NCBI RefSeq assembly: GCF_005233845.1
Contig: NZ_SZQL01000001.1
Coordinates: 295,205-359,204, forward strand
Direction of reading: 5' to 3'
Source: Ilyomonas limi
Lineage (GTDB): Bacteria; Bacteroidota; Bacteroidia; Chitinophagales; Chitinophagaceae
DNA: 64,000 nucleotides
In this document: positions 33,849 through 42,430 of the stretch, piece after piece
How positions within the stretch are numbered: the stretch's first letter is position 1
Layout of the letters: every line of letters begins with the position of its first letter
Notes under the pieces: model-generated
Seen by the model: the letters and a program-made list of their open reading frames with translations, nothing else
The model's database searches: none
Told to the model about the DNA's origin: nothing
Program-made: the position numbers and the translations under genes

Positions 33849-34862
33849 ATGCTGACATTTGAATACACGACATTTTTACTTGGGCTGCTGGTATTAATAC
33901 CATTGGCATTGCTGTTTGCAGGCGTGTTGCGCTGGAAGCGTAATACGCGCAAGGCACTCGGCGACGAGCAATTGATTGATGCCCTCACGGCTAATTATTC
34001 TCCACGCTTATACAACATCAAATTTGTACTGGTTGCCATTACACTCGCATTGGGCATTTTGGCAATGGCAAATCTGCGCAAGCCAAAAGCCGGCAGCAGC
34101 AACGAAAAACGCGGCGGCATAGATGTAATGATTGCATTGGATGTAAGTAAAAGTATGCTAAGCGAAGATGTAAAACCATCAAGGCTTGAAAAAGCAAAGC
34201 AATGCGTAAACATGCTGATAGATCAGATAGATAACAACCGCATTGGGCTGGTATTATTTGCCGGCCAGGCTTACTTACAAATGCCATTAACATCGGATAT
34301 TACTGCATCTAAACTATACCTCAGCAATGCCTCTGCCGATGCGGTAGCGGTGCAGGGAACAGATATTAGCAGTGCCTTGCAATTGTGTCAAAACTCACTG
34401 GATACAAAGGAAAAAAAATACAAGGCAGTGGTTTTGATTTCGGATGGTGAAGACCACGATCCAAAAACGAAAGACATATTGCAGGACTTGTACGATAATG
34501 GCGTGATGGTTTATCCCATTGGTATTGGCACGGCTGCCGGTTCACCCATTATTGAAGCGGGCAATGTATATAAAACCGACATCAACGGGCAAACGGTGAT
34601 TTCTAAACTTAATGAAGCAGAATTGAAAATGATTGCTGAAAAGACCGGCGGCGTTTATTATCATTTAGACAATTCACTTACAACAGCCGGTGCGGTAGCT
34701 GCACAGCTTAACAGCATGGATAAAAAACAACTCGAAGGCAACGGCGGTGCGCGGCAGTACACTTCGTTTTTCCCGTATTTTATAGCTTTGATGATTGTTA
34801 TTTTAATTGCAGAAGTTTTTATTCCTGAAACAAAGAAGCAGTTGGTATATGGAAACAAATGA
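33849..34862 (+). CDS. batB: VWA domain protein BatB
   Basis: A 337-residue membrane protein with N-terminal membrane segments (LLGLLVLIPLALLFAGVL, 11-28; FVLVAITLALGILAMANL, 59-76) and a VWA domain. The domain has a complete MIDAS, LDVSKSM (D98, S100, S102), and then VVLISDGEDHDP and IGIGTAAGSP. A C-terminal membrane helix (FPYFIALMIVILIAEVFI) follows. In most Bacteroidota it directly follows batA; here 16.6 kb separates them. It overlaps the next gene by 14 bp. Confidence 0.94.
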   Translation: MLTFEYTTFLLGLLVLIPLALLFAGVLRWKRNTRKALGDEQLIDALTANYSPRLYNIKFVLVAITLALGILAMANLRKPKAGSSNEKRGGIDVMIALDVSKSMLSEDVKPSRLEKAKQCVNMLIDQIDNNRIGLVLFAGQAYLQMPLTSDITASKLYLSNASADAVAVQGTDISSALQLCQNSLDTKEKKYKAVVLISDGEDHDPKTKDILQDLYDNGVMVYPIGIGTAAGSPIIEAGNVYKTDINGQTVISKLNEAELKMIAEKTGGVYYHLDNSLTTAGAVAAQLNSMDKKQLEGNGGARQYTSFFPYFIALMIVILIAEVFIPETKKQLVYGNK

Positions 34863-35676
34863 AAGTAAAGTTGCAAGCCACAAGCGGCAAGCCTTGAGCT
34901 TTGAGTTGTGTGCCGGGAGCAGTGAGGAAAAAACTGTAAGCTGCAAGTTGCAAGCTGCAAGCAATAGGGGGCGAGTTGTAAGCTATAAAACATTAGCAAC
35001 AGTCCTGCAACTTCATATCTTACGCTCACTACTCAAAGCTCGTAGCCCGAAGCTCACCGGTTGTAGTTTGCTGCTTATAGTTTGCAGCTTCTCTTCTTCT
35101 TTTGCTCAGCAAAATAATAAAATCATACAGCAAGGCAATGAAGCATATAAAAATGGTAATTATAATGCAGCTATAAAAGATTATTCCAGGGCATTGGAGA
35201 CCGATAAAAAAAATACGACTGCATGGTTTAATATGGGTAATGCCTTGCAAAAAACAATGAACTCCGAAGATGCTGCTAAAAGTTATGATGAAGCTATCAA
35301 TAATGCTACAGATGACGACCTGCGCTCGAAGGCATACTACAACAAAGCATTGGCCATGTTGCAGCAAAAGAAGTTGCAGTCTGCCATCAATGCATTGAAG
35401 CAGTCGCTGCGCCTTACACCAGAGGATAATGATGCGCGTGAAAACCTGCAAAAAGCATTGAACGAACAAAAAAAACAGCAGCAACAACAGCAGCAGCAAA
35501 ATCAAAAACAAAATAACACACAACAACAGCAGCAACAAAAACAAAAGCAGCAAAAGATGATGGATAAGCGAATGATGGAACAAAAATTTCAGGAGCTGCG
35601 CAATCAGGAGAAGGAAATACAAAAACAACTGCAACAACAAAAAGCCAGCACACAACAGCAGGAGAAAGACTGGTAA
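34849..35676 (+). CDS. batC: TPR protein BatC, repeat-encoded N-terminus and Gln-rich tail
   Basis: About 275 aa. After a signal-like stretch (TGCSLLLIVCSFSSSFAQ) come TPR units: IIQQGNEAYKNGNYNAAIKD, AWFNMGNALQKTMNSEDAAK and AYYNKALAMLQQKKLQSAIN. The C-terminus is an extreme Gln/Lys-rich low-complexity tail (about 200-275). The first 65 or so residues are encoded by a GCAAGCTGCAAGC-type repeat, as in the BatD-like gene. An ATGA overlapping the batB stop exists at 34859 but hits a stop after 12 codons. The ATG at 34849 in another frame is therefore chosen, suggesting the repeat displaced the original start. Confidence 0.85.
   Translation: METNESKVASHKRQALSFELCAGSSEEKTVSCKLQAASNRGRVVSYKTLATVLQLHILRSLLKARSPKLTGCSLLLIVCSFSSSFAQQNNKIIQQGNEAYKNGNYNAAIKDYSRALETDKKNTTAWFNMGNALQKTMNSEDAAKSYDEAINNATDDDLRSKAYYNKALAMLQQKKLQSAINALKQSLRLTPEDNDARENLQKALNEQKKQQQQQQQQNQKQNNTQQQQQQKQKQQKMMDKRMMEQKFQELRNQEKEIQKQLQQQKASTQQQEKDW
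34865..35095. repeat. Short-period GCAAGCTGCAAGC repeat forming the 5' end of batC
   Basis: Units such as GTAAGCTGCAAGTTGCAAGC on the left and GTTTGCTGCTTATAGTTTGC on the right form a long, imperfect palindrome. It spans the end of batB and the coding part of the BatC signal peptide. It is homologous to 15186-15370. Confidence 0.7.
35463..35665. repeat. CAR/CAA-rich low-complexity tract in batC
   Basis: Runs of CAA and CAG codons interspersed with AAA encode the glutamine/lysine tail of BatC. The tract could vary in length between strains by slippage. Confidence 0.75.
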
Positions 35677-35766
35677 GTTTTTTCTTTGGATCGCCCGATG
35701 TTCCTGATGAGGAAATAGTTGTGATTTTGCCTGATATGCCTTACTGATAAAACTGATGGAAGAAGC

Positions 35767-35812
35767 GCTGTGTTCCTCTGTGTACGCTTGTGCCGCTGTG
35801 GTTCAAAAAAAG
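35767..35812. repeat. Arm of the GGTTCAAAA-type dispersed repeat
   Basis: GTTCCTCTGTGTACGCTTGT and then GCCGCTGTGGTTCAAAAA. A second arm at 35895-35938 (CTTTGTGCTTTAGCAACTTC) lies just before the GH3 stop. The gap 35677-35939 has no gene. Confidence 0.5.
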
Positions 35813-35858
35813 TACCCGCATAAAGCCTAATTCTTGCACTACAGCCCGCCCCTATAAA

Positions 35859-35888
35859 AAAGAAAAACACTGCCAGGTGTTTTCTTAT
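35859..35888 (-). terminator. Hairpin between batC and the GH3 gene
   Basis: AAGAAAAACAC and GTGTTTTCTT pair around TGCCAG. Read on the minus strand the stem is followed by a T-rich run, so it probably ends the GH3 transcript; it may also stop batC from the other side. Confidence 0.65.
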
Positions 35889-35939
35889 ACTATCTTCAAA
35901 AATAATCTTTGTGCTTTAGCAACTTCGTGGCTACAACCA

Positions 35940-38099
35940 TTACTTCACCGTGAATGTTTTTTGTAAAATGTACTCATTGGCATTCTTTGCAATAGCAATA
36001 GTGTAAGTGCCTTTATACAACTTCCAGCCATGTTGTTGTGCGTCCCATTTTTGCAATTCGCTCATAGGTATGTGGAGTGTTACATTGGTAGTGCCGTTTT
36101 TACTAACAGCCACTTTTTTAAGTGCCTTTAATTCTTTCACCGGCATGTCCTTGCTATTGGGATAGGCTATGTATGCCTGTACTACTTCGTTGCCATCCAT
36201 AGCGCCGGTATTGCGCACTTGTACAGCAAACCGGATTGTATCTTTTAAAGTATAAGCAGCCAGTGGCTGTTGCTTCCAGGTATAATCAAATGAAGTATAG
36301 CTTAAGCCATAGCCAAACGGATACTGCACCGGCTTAGTAAAATAGCGATACGTTCTGCCCTGCATATTGTAATCTTTATAGTCGGGCAAATCGCTCAATG
36401 ATTTATAAAAAGTAACCGGCAGCCTGCCCGAAGGCGATACATTGCCAAACAGAATATTAGCGAGTGCGGTGCCACCTTCTTCGCCGGGATACCACGCGAG
36501 TATAACTGCATCGGCATATGGCGCTATAGCAGCTATGTCCACATCGCTGCCGGCAGTTACTACGGCAACAATGGGTTTTTTGGTAGCGGCTCTTAATTTT
36601 TGCAAAAACAAAATATGCGGCTTAGGCAAAGAAAGCGTGGCTTTATCACCACCGGAAAGCGATAAAAAGGCATCTCCTTCCTCACCTTCCAGTACCGGTG
36701 TTAAGCCAATAACTGCAATTGTTATATCGCTGTTGCCTGCCGCCCAAATGCCACCAAAACGCGCAGTATCGGTATAGTCACTTCCCTGGTCGTAGTTCAC
36801 GGCAGTGGCCGGCCCGGCGGCTTTGGCAATGCCTTCTACAAACGTGTGCATATTGTTGTTTACACCATGATAATTACCAAACAGCACTTCGCTGGAAGCT
36901 GCATTAGCACCTGCCACCATAATGGATGCATAATTATCTTTTTGCAACGGCAGTATGCCATCATTCTTTAATAATACCATACTTTCTTCTGCCATTTGCA
37001 GTGCCAGTTTTCTGTGGTAATTATTGTTTACACTATCAGCGCCATAACTGCTATAGGGATTGGTAGCCGCACTATCGTAAAAGCCCAGTTTCATTTGTGT
37101 GCGCAGGTTGCCACGCAAAGCATTGTTTACATCTCCTTCGGTAAGCAGTTTTTTATCCAAAGCAGCTTGTACATCGCTTTGCAAAATAGAGCCACATTCC
37201 AGGTTGATGCCGGCTTTAATAGCTGCTGCGGCCAATGCTGCTTTATTATCAAACATTTTGTGCCCGTCTATTATATCATTCAGGGCACCGCAATCAGTTA
37301 CCAATTGCCCTTTGTAGTTCCATTCTTTTTGCAGGATGGTTTGCAGCAAGGTTTCGCTGATACAGCAAGGTTCGCCATTCACGCGGTTGTAAGCACACAT
37401 CACCGAAGCTACCCCAGCATTCACCAGCTTATGAAAGGCATACAAATACGTTTCTCTTAAATCCTTTTCATCTATTATAGCATTAAAACTATGGCGGTCT
37501 GCTTCGGGACCGCTATGCACAGCAAAATGCTTGGCACAAGCAGCTACTTTTAAATAGGTTGGATCGCTGCCTTGCATACCGGTTACATAAGCCGTGCCCA
37601 TGGTAGCAGTAAGGAACGGATCTTCGCCGTAGGTTTCCTGGCCACGTCCCCAGCGTGGATCGCGAAAGATATTAATGTTGGGCGACCAGAAAGTTAAGCC
37701 CATATACCATAAACGCCGGTTCATAGCAACCGATAAGTTGTATTTGGCTCTTGCTTCGGTGGAAATTGCTGCCGCCACATCGTGCAGTAAAGAATCGTTG
37801 AATGAAGCTGCCATACCTATTGCCTGTGGAAACACTGTTGCTTCGCCGGCACGTGCCACGCCGTGCAAACCTTCATTCCACCAGTTGTAAGCGGGTATAT
37901 CCAGGCGCTGTACACCAGGACTTACATACCCCAGCATGTCTATTTTTTCTTTCAGTGTAAGGGTATGCAATAAATCATTTACGCGGGCATCTTCTGGTGC
38001 GTTAGCATCGTGGTACAGCGGTGTGGTTTGTGCGCTGGAGAAAGTTATACTCAGCAATAACAAAACAGCAGTAATAACTTGTTTGATCAGGTAATTCAT
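35940..38099 (-). CDS. Glycoside hydrolase family 3 (beta-xylosidase/glucosidase)
   Basis: Secreted GH3 enzyme, about 719 aa from the ATG at 38099, which gives a good signal peptide (VITAVLLLLSITFSSAQ). The (beta/alpha)8 domain has YNWWNEGLHGVARAGEATVF and SPNINIFRDPRWGRGQETYG. The nucleophile aspartate is in LVTDCGALND, whose DCGA form is typical of the xylosidase-type GH3 clade. The second domain and a C-terminal fibronectin-III-like domain (YTSFDYTWKQQPL onward) are complete. It acts in the periplasm or at the outer membrane on plant-derived oligosaccharides. Exact specificity cannot be read. Confidence 0.95.
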   Translation of the reverse strand: MNYLIKQVITAVLLLLSITFSSAQTTPLYHDANAPEDARVNDLLHTLTLKEKIDMLGYVSPGVQRLDIPAYNWWNEGLHGVARAGEATVFPQAIGMAASFNDSLLHDVAAAISTEARAKYNLSVAMNRRLWYMGLTFWSPNINIFRDPRWGRGQETYGEDPFLTATMGTAYVTGMQGSDPTYLKVAACAKHFAVHSGPEADRHSFNAIIDEKDLRETYLYAFHKLVNAGVASVMCAYNRVNGEPCCISETLLQTILQKEWNYKGQLVTDCGALNDIIDGHKMFDNKAALAAAAIKAGINLECGSILQSDVQAALDKKLLTEGDVNNALRGNLRTQMKLGFYDSAATNPYSSYGADSVNNNYHRKLALQMAEESMVLLKNDGILPLQKDNYASIMVAGANAASSEVLFGNYHGVNNNMHTFVEGIAKAAGPATAVNYDQGSDYTDTARFGGIWAAGNSDITIAVIGLTPVLEGEEGDAFLSLSGGDKATLSLPKPHILFLQKLRAATKKPIVAVVTAGSDVDIAAIAPYADAVILAWYPGEEGGTALANILFGNVSPSGRLPVTFYKSLSDLPDYKDYNMQGRTYRYFTKPVQYPFGYGLSYTSFDYTWKQQPLAAYTLKDTIRFAVQVRNTGAMDGNEVVQAYIAYPNSKDMPVKELKALKKVAVSKNGTTNVTLHIPMSELQKWDAQQHGWKLYKGTYTIAIAKNANEYILQKTFTVK

Positions 38100-38145
38100 A
38101 GGTGTGAAAATAGGATATATGATTACAGGGCAAATTAAATGAAAA

Positions 38146-38496
38146 TCAGTACTCAATCTCCATGCTTTTGATCAAGCCACTTTCGATGGTATAAATATGT
38201 TTTACCATTCCATTAAACAGTGGTTTTCCATGCTTATCTTTTACTTGCTGGCGTACATTTACTACTATTTTTTCATCTTCTCTCTGGTGTATGGATATAG
38301 GTTGCACGTATGGGTCAAGTTCCTTCCATTGTCTCGTCCAGTAAGCCCTTACATCATCATGCCCTTCTACATATCCGCCTTCCCAGCCGTTTGGCCAATG
38401 CACATCAGGTGTCATTAACATCAAAACAGCATCTATATCTCTGTTGTTAAAAGCAGTGTAGGCTTGTTTGATAAGCGTTTCGACAGTGGGCCTCAT
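38146..38496 (-). CDS. SnoaL/NTF2-like family protein
   Basis: A 116-residue NTF2-like protein with the pattern IKQAYTAFNNRDIDAVLMLM, a tryptophan-rich DVHWPNGWEGG, and VRAYWTRQWKELDP. This is the nuclear transport factor 2 / SnoaL-like superfamily, small cones used as enzymes or binding proteins. It lies 46 bp upstream of the GH3 gene on the same strand and might share its transcript. No ligand or reaction can be assigned. Confidence 0.88.
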   Translation of the reverse strand: MRPTVETLIKQAYTAFNNRDIDAVLMLMTPDVHWPNGWEGGYVEGHDDVRAYWTRQWKELDPYVQPISIHQREDEKIVVNVRQQVKDKHGKPLFNGMVKHIYTIESGLIKSMEIEY

Positions 38497-38526
38497 TTGG
38501 AATATATTTACCTAAAGATAGTAATC

Positions 38527-38557
38527 AAAAAAGCTGCTCTTATAAGAAGCAGCTTTT
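38527..38557 (-). terminator. Rho-independent terminator of the glycosyltransferase gene
   Basis: On the minus strand AAAAAGCTGCTTCT and the AGAGCAGCTTTTTT arm form a 10-11 bp stem ending in a T-run, about 105 bp after the glycosyltransferase stop and before the NTF2-like gene. Confidence 0.8.
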
Positions 38558-38661
38558 TGCATGTATATAGGTTGTAAGTATGTAAGTGAGTGGGATAAAT
38601 TAGTTTTTATTAAGGCAGCATGCAGCAAGGTAAAGCCTTCCTGCATTCCGTCTGATCTACT

Positions 38662-40038
38662 TTAAATCAATGCTGCCTCTTGCAGTTTTTTTACAACATT
38701 TTTATACTTATTTTCCAATGCCTCCGCAACGTAATGCGCACCTAATTGCAATGGTTTGTATTCGCTAAATTCTTTGCAGAGATGTTCAATGTTATTTTTA
38801 TATGCATCATTATCCAATACTTCCTGCACCGCTTTTCTTAGCTGTAGTACAGATGGCGTTTCAGTATGCAGATTGATACCCAGATTAAAGTAACCAACCC
38901 GCGCATTAATCTCATTTTTGCCTTCGTGCACGCCGGCTACTACGAGTGGCAACCTGTTGGTGATAGACAGCAACACACCGCCATAGCCACCATTGGTAAT
39001 GTACACATTGGCATAAGGCATCACATCGCTAAAGGGAATAAAATCTTCGATGATGATGTTATCGTACGGATATTGTTTTCTTAGTTCTTCGGTATGCGAG
39101 CCCCCTGTTGTAACAATCAATAAAGCATTTGTTTGTTTAAATGCCTCGAGTGCAGGCTTTATCAGCTTATTGATGTCTTTCTCCACTGTGCCTTGCGTTA
39201 CAAGAATTACTTTATTGTATTGCTCTACTTTTTTGTTATACCAATGTGTTGTTTTGTGTTTGATATAGGGTAATAATGGTCCAACAAAGCGGATATTAGG
39301 TGCCAGATTTTTACGCTTGTATTCAAAGCCGGGTGTGCCTATCTGCAACAGCAGGGTTGATTTTTTAATAATTACATCAAACACGCCCTGGTTCTCGCTG
39401 CTCACGTTATGCTTTGCAAATGTTTCGTGCATGCACTTATTTGCTTTGGCAAACAAAACATGATCTGCCAGAAAGTGCAACAATCGCTGTTTTATTTTGC
39501 CGGTGAATGTTATAGCCGGCGTTAAACCTAAGCCGGATGGCGCTACTTCCCTGGAAGTCTGGCACAGCGGAACAACACCTACCGAAATCACCGGAATATT
39601 CATTTTATCCTTAATAAACGGGATGCCGGTAAAGCAATTATCTGCCACTATAATATCAAAACTAAACTCCTTATCATGTATTGATTTGATGTCTTCGTAA
39701 TATTCCGGAGCACGGTTGATAAAGCAATTAATCATATCGAAGTTCAGCTTGGTCACTTTATTTTTTATCCTTTTTCTTTCAGGAAAAACCTCATCTATCC
39801 TGGTAATGTCCACTTCCTTTGCTTTATCAAAAAGGTAATAGGGAATGTTGAGCTTATCAAGCCTTGCAGCAAAATATTTGCTGGCATACCAGCGTACATC
39901 GCAGCCAATAGCAATGAGGTGTTTGGCTAAACCGGTTAGTGGATTAAAATGTCCATCTGCCGGAAAACAAGCAAATAAAATTTTGGTGCCGGGTGCAGGC
40001 GACTGATACATAGTTGTAAGGGTTTGGGTTGAATGCAT
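38662..40038 (-). CDS. UGT/MGT-type glycosyltransferase (GT1 family)
   Basis: GT-B fold glycosyltransferase of 458 aa related to macrolide/UDP-glucuronosyl transferases. The N-terminal acceptor domain starts ILFACFPADGHFNPLTGLAK, with the catalytic-type His in DGHFNP. The C-terminal donor domain has VILVTQGTVEKDINKLIKPA and the signature YITNGGYGGVLLSITNRLPL, then HEGKNEINARV. The acceptor may be a small lipophilic molecule; no biosynthetic neighbours indicate which. Translation may start at 40038 or at the internal ATG at 40011 (MYQSPAPGTK). It has its own terminator. Confidence 0.92.
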   Translation of the reverse strand: MHSTQTLTTMYQSPAPGTKILFACFPADGHFNPLTGLAKHLIAIGCDVRWYASKYFAARLDKLNIPYYLFDKAKEVDITRIDEVFPERKRIKNKVTKLNFDMINCFINRAPEYYEDIKSIHDKEFSFDIIVADNCFTGIPFIKDKMNIPVISVGVVPLCQTSREVAPSGLGLTPAITFTGKIKQRLLHFLADHVLFAKANKCMHETFAKHNVSSENQGVFDVIIKKSTLLLQIGTPGFEYKRKNLAPNIRFVGPLLPYIKHKTTHWYNKKVEQYNKVILVTQGTVEKDINKLIKPALEAFKQTNALLIVTTGGSHTEELRKQYPYDNIIIEDFIPFSDVMPYANVYITNGGYGGVLLSITNRLPLVVAGVHEGKNEINARVGYFNLGINLHTETPSVLQLRKAVQEVLDNDAYKNNIEHLCKEFSEYKPLQLGAHYVAEALENKYKNVVKKLQEAALI

Positions 40039-40255
40039 GGGTTTAAGGTTGAATGTTTTTGCTAACGAATACGAAAGTAACAGGTACGAAAAACAGTGTC
40101 AATGCGGTTTTGCATCAATTGATAATTATGAAGGATGAACGGAGCAGGAAAGCATGTTTTACGGTAATAAGGGAGCCGCGCCTAATAAAATACAGGTACA
40201 TACTTTAAATGTTTATTTTTATATAGCTATACTTACTTCAAACAAAACACACTAT

Positions 40256-40681
40256 ATGAAAACGAACCCGGTAACGCCCGGCACTATTGATGCGTATATC
40301 ATCAGCTTTCCCGAAAATATTCAGCAAATGCTGGAAGTAATGAGGATGACTATCCGCAAAGCAGCGCCCGATGCGGTGGAAATAATCAATTACGGCATAC
40401 CTACTTTTTATTTAAAAGGTAATCTTGTGCATTTTGCTGCTTACAAAAACCATATTGGCTTTTACCCGTCGCCATCAGGCATCATAGCTTTTAAAGAAGA
40501 AGTATCCGCGTACAAAAGCTCCAAAGGTGCAGTGCAATTTCCTGTTGATAAGCCATTGCCATTAAGCTTGATCAGCAAAATAGTAAAGTACCGGGTAAAG
40601 GAAAATCTGGAAAGAGCGGAGGTGAAAGAGAAGGCTAAAAAAGTAAAGAGCAAACGAAATAGTGAGTCGATGAGTAAGTAA
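40256..40681 (+). CDS. DUF1801/YdhG family protein
   Basis: About 141 aa from the ATG at 40256 (MKTNPVTPGTIDAYIISFPE); the longer reading from 40154 adds 34 unrelated residues. It matches the YdhG/Fra-like DUF1801 domain: IQQMLEVMRMTIRKAAPDAV, EIINYGIPTFYLKGNLVHFA and HIGFYPSPSGIIAFKEE. Some members are described as iron-chaperone-like (frataxin-like fold), but no metal-binding role is evident here. The C-terminal tail is lysine-rich. Monocistronic. Confidence 0.9.
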   Translation: MKTNPVTPGTIDAYIISFPENIQQMLEVMRMTIRKAAPDAVEIINYGIPTFYLKGNLVHFAAYKNHIGFYPSPSGIIAFKEEVSAYKSSKGAVQFPVDKPLPLSLISKIVKYRVKENLERAEVKEKAKKVKSKRNSESMSK

Positions 40682-40840
40682 GTGCGGTTTTAATTAGGTT
40701 AACTCATACAAGCTGCATGCGTTGAGCTAAGCGCATATTATGCCATCTATTTGAAACCGGTATAGGATAAAATAACAAACCATTCTTAGTACTTTTTCGT
40801 ATAATTTAAGCTGCAACAATATCTCTGTAAAAGAGTTGCA

Positions 40841-41089
40841 ATGGAAAAATGCCAAACTAAGAGGCCGCTGCTTGCTTTTATACTGCTTTGTACAGGCCTT
40901 TCCACAAAAGCGCAACTATTGTTAAACATCAATACACTCAATGGCGATACTATTGTCGGCACATCATATCAGATGCTTCGTACCGATACATTGGTTGGTG
41001 CGACAAATGAGCAACCGGGTACTCATAGCAGTAATAAAGTTTGTAACATAAAAAGAGAAAAACACCTTATGGTGTTTTTACACGCTTAA
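40841..41089 (+). CDS. Small secreted hypothetical protein (doubtful)
   Basis: An 82-residue frame with a reasonable signal peptide (LLAFILLCTGLSTKAQ) and a short mature part (LLLNINTLNGDTIVGT onward). Its 3' end runs through a terminator-like hairpin, suggesting that the true gene was longer and is now truncated, or that the frame is fortuitous. No family recognised. Confidence 0.3.
   Translation: MEKCQTKRPLLAFILLCTGLSTKAQLLLNINTLNGDTIVGTSYQMLRTDTLVGATNEQPGTHSSNKVCNIKREKHLMVFLHA
41057..41079. terminator. Bidirectional hairpin
   Basis: AAAAACACC and GGTGTTTTT form a 9-bp stem with a 4-nt loop and U-rich tails in both directions. It overlaps the ends of two doubtful frames, one on each strand. 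Confidence 0.7.
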
Positions 41090-41202
41090 AGAAAAGGAGT
41101 ATCATACAGGCACACAGTACTATAGCAGCAACATAAATGCACTTTTGCCGCTGTAACGCATTATAAATTAACTTCAATAAAAGGAGCTGATTGTTATCTA
41201 AA

Positions 41203-41319
41203 TCAGCAATAGCCCAACGCCCAGTAAATGATACAAAATACAATAATAGTTCCCAGGCAACCGCCGCCCCAGCGATAAGCGCCATAGCCTGCAAGTAGAG
41301 TTCTTAGCCAGTCACGCAT
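41203..41319 (-). CDS. 38-residue membrane miniprotein
   Basis: The reading runs from the ATG at 41319 to the TGA at 41203. It begins MRDWLRTLLAGYGAYRWGGG, followed by a hydrophobic helix (LGTIIVFCIIYWALGYC). The layout, a basic amphipathic lead, a Gly-Gly-Gly-Cys turn, one transmembrane helix and a cysteine end, is like small conserved proteins I recall from Chitinophagaceae, but no named family can be given. An overlapping 75-aa frame (41067-41294) with two hydrophobic stretches ends exactly at the 41057-41079 hairpin and is the alternative reading of this locus. Confidence 0.5.
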   Translation of the reverse strand: MRDWLRTLLAGYGAYRWGGGCLGTIIVFCIIYWALGYC

Positions 41320-41479
41320 ATAATTGGTTTTTTTGAATAAGTATAAGATGATGATAACAGGGTAGGTAAGACAAGTATTGTGCTAATAATTTATTATTGA
41401 GCGATTTACCTGCAAAAAATATCAATTATCTTTTGCAACACGGCTGGTTGTTTGGCGGTAACGAAACAAAAGCTGCTTG

Positions 41480-42190
41480 TTAATGTCCTCTCGATTCACC
41501 GGAAGGATAGCGGCGGTGTGAAAGGCCTGCCCTGCCACCAGGCGAAAGTATTGTTCTTTCGGTAATGATGGCTCCCGTATGGGCATTTTCCGGTACGCCT
41601 GTACTACCGGCTTCTTCATTTTCAGACGATTTTATGCTATCTACATCCCAGCCTTCGGGTATGCCTTCTTTGTTAAGTGCAGCCGTTGCCAAAGCAGTCA
41701 ATAAATCATCCACATCGTATTCTTCATCCAGTGTTTCGCGCAGCAACTCCGCAGTTTTGTGAAGATGCAGTTGCATGGCGTAAGCAAGTGCAGTTCCGTA
41801 AGTGCATATCTCGTAGTGCTCTATCTTTTGCACACAACCAATAATGGCAGCATCGTTTACCGTTTTATTAATGTCTTGATGCAGCAGGTCATTCGCCTCA
41901 TTTATTAGTCCTGCTATTCCACTGCTTACAGCACTTTCGTGTATGTTTGTTTCCTGTTCATTTTCTCCGGCTGTATCGCTTGTATTTTCATTAAGCAGCG
42001 CAATTATTTTTTGTAGGCGGCTGCAATGTTTTTTGCTGATGGTAAGATGGTGCTGTAGTGCATTTTTAAGGCTTTGATGCTGTGCCTTTTCTACAATAGC
42101 CGGCATAGCGGCGGCTATCTGCTTTTCGGCAGCATACAGGTTTTTAATGTAGTACGTAAACAAATCTTCAAGTCCTTCAATTAGGTGCAT
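41480..42190 (-). CDS. YciE/YciF-type ferritin-like protein (DUF892)
   Basis: A 236-residue ferritin-like four-helix-bundle protein. It opens IEGLEDLFTYYIKNLYAAEK and has repeated metal-type positions in YAAEKQIAAAMP, EHYEICTYGTALAYAMQL and LRETLDEEYDVDD. YciE/YciF proteins are linked to stress responses and have ferroxidase-like folds; the activity here is not proven. After the domain (about 165) it has an unusual 70-residue tail, ending GGRAGLSHRRYPSGESRGH, that is rich in Gly, Ser and Arg. Confidence 0.9.
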   Translation of the reverse strand: MHLIEGLEDLFTYYIKNLYAAEKQIAAAMPAIVEKAQHQSLKNALQHHLTISKKHCSRLQKIIALLNENTSDTAGENEQETNIHESAVSSGIAGLINEANDLLHQDINKTVNDAAIIGCVQKIEHYEICTYGTALAYAMQLHLHKTAELLRETLDEEYDVDDLLTALATAALNKEGIPEGWDVDSIKSSENEEAGSTGVPENAHTGAIITERTILSPGGRAGLSHRRYPSGESRGH

Positions 42191-42430
42191 ATAAATGAGT
42201 TATAAGAGTTAAAAATGGATGCCGATGACAGAGTACTATAGTGTGTGAAGTAAGATACAGTGCGCTTTGTTATTGTAGCATATATCTTGTATTTATAACA
42301 TTTTTTATTCTTTAAAAATAAGCTTTACCCGAGAAACAAACAATCGCTTTATGTATGTTTAAGAACTTTTCTGTACAAAAGTTGTAAGGCACTTGCTTGC
42401 TAACCTCATTACCCTATTTTCGCTATTATT

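Noticed and set aside
35029..35655. Leucine-rich minus-strand frame (208 codons) opposite batC
   Set aside because: The poly-Leu stretches are the antisense of CAA/CAG glutamine codons in the BatC tail, not a membrane protein.
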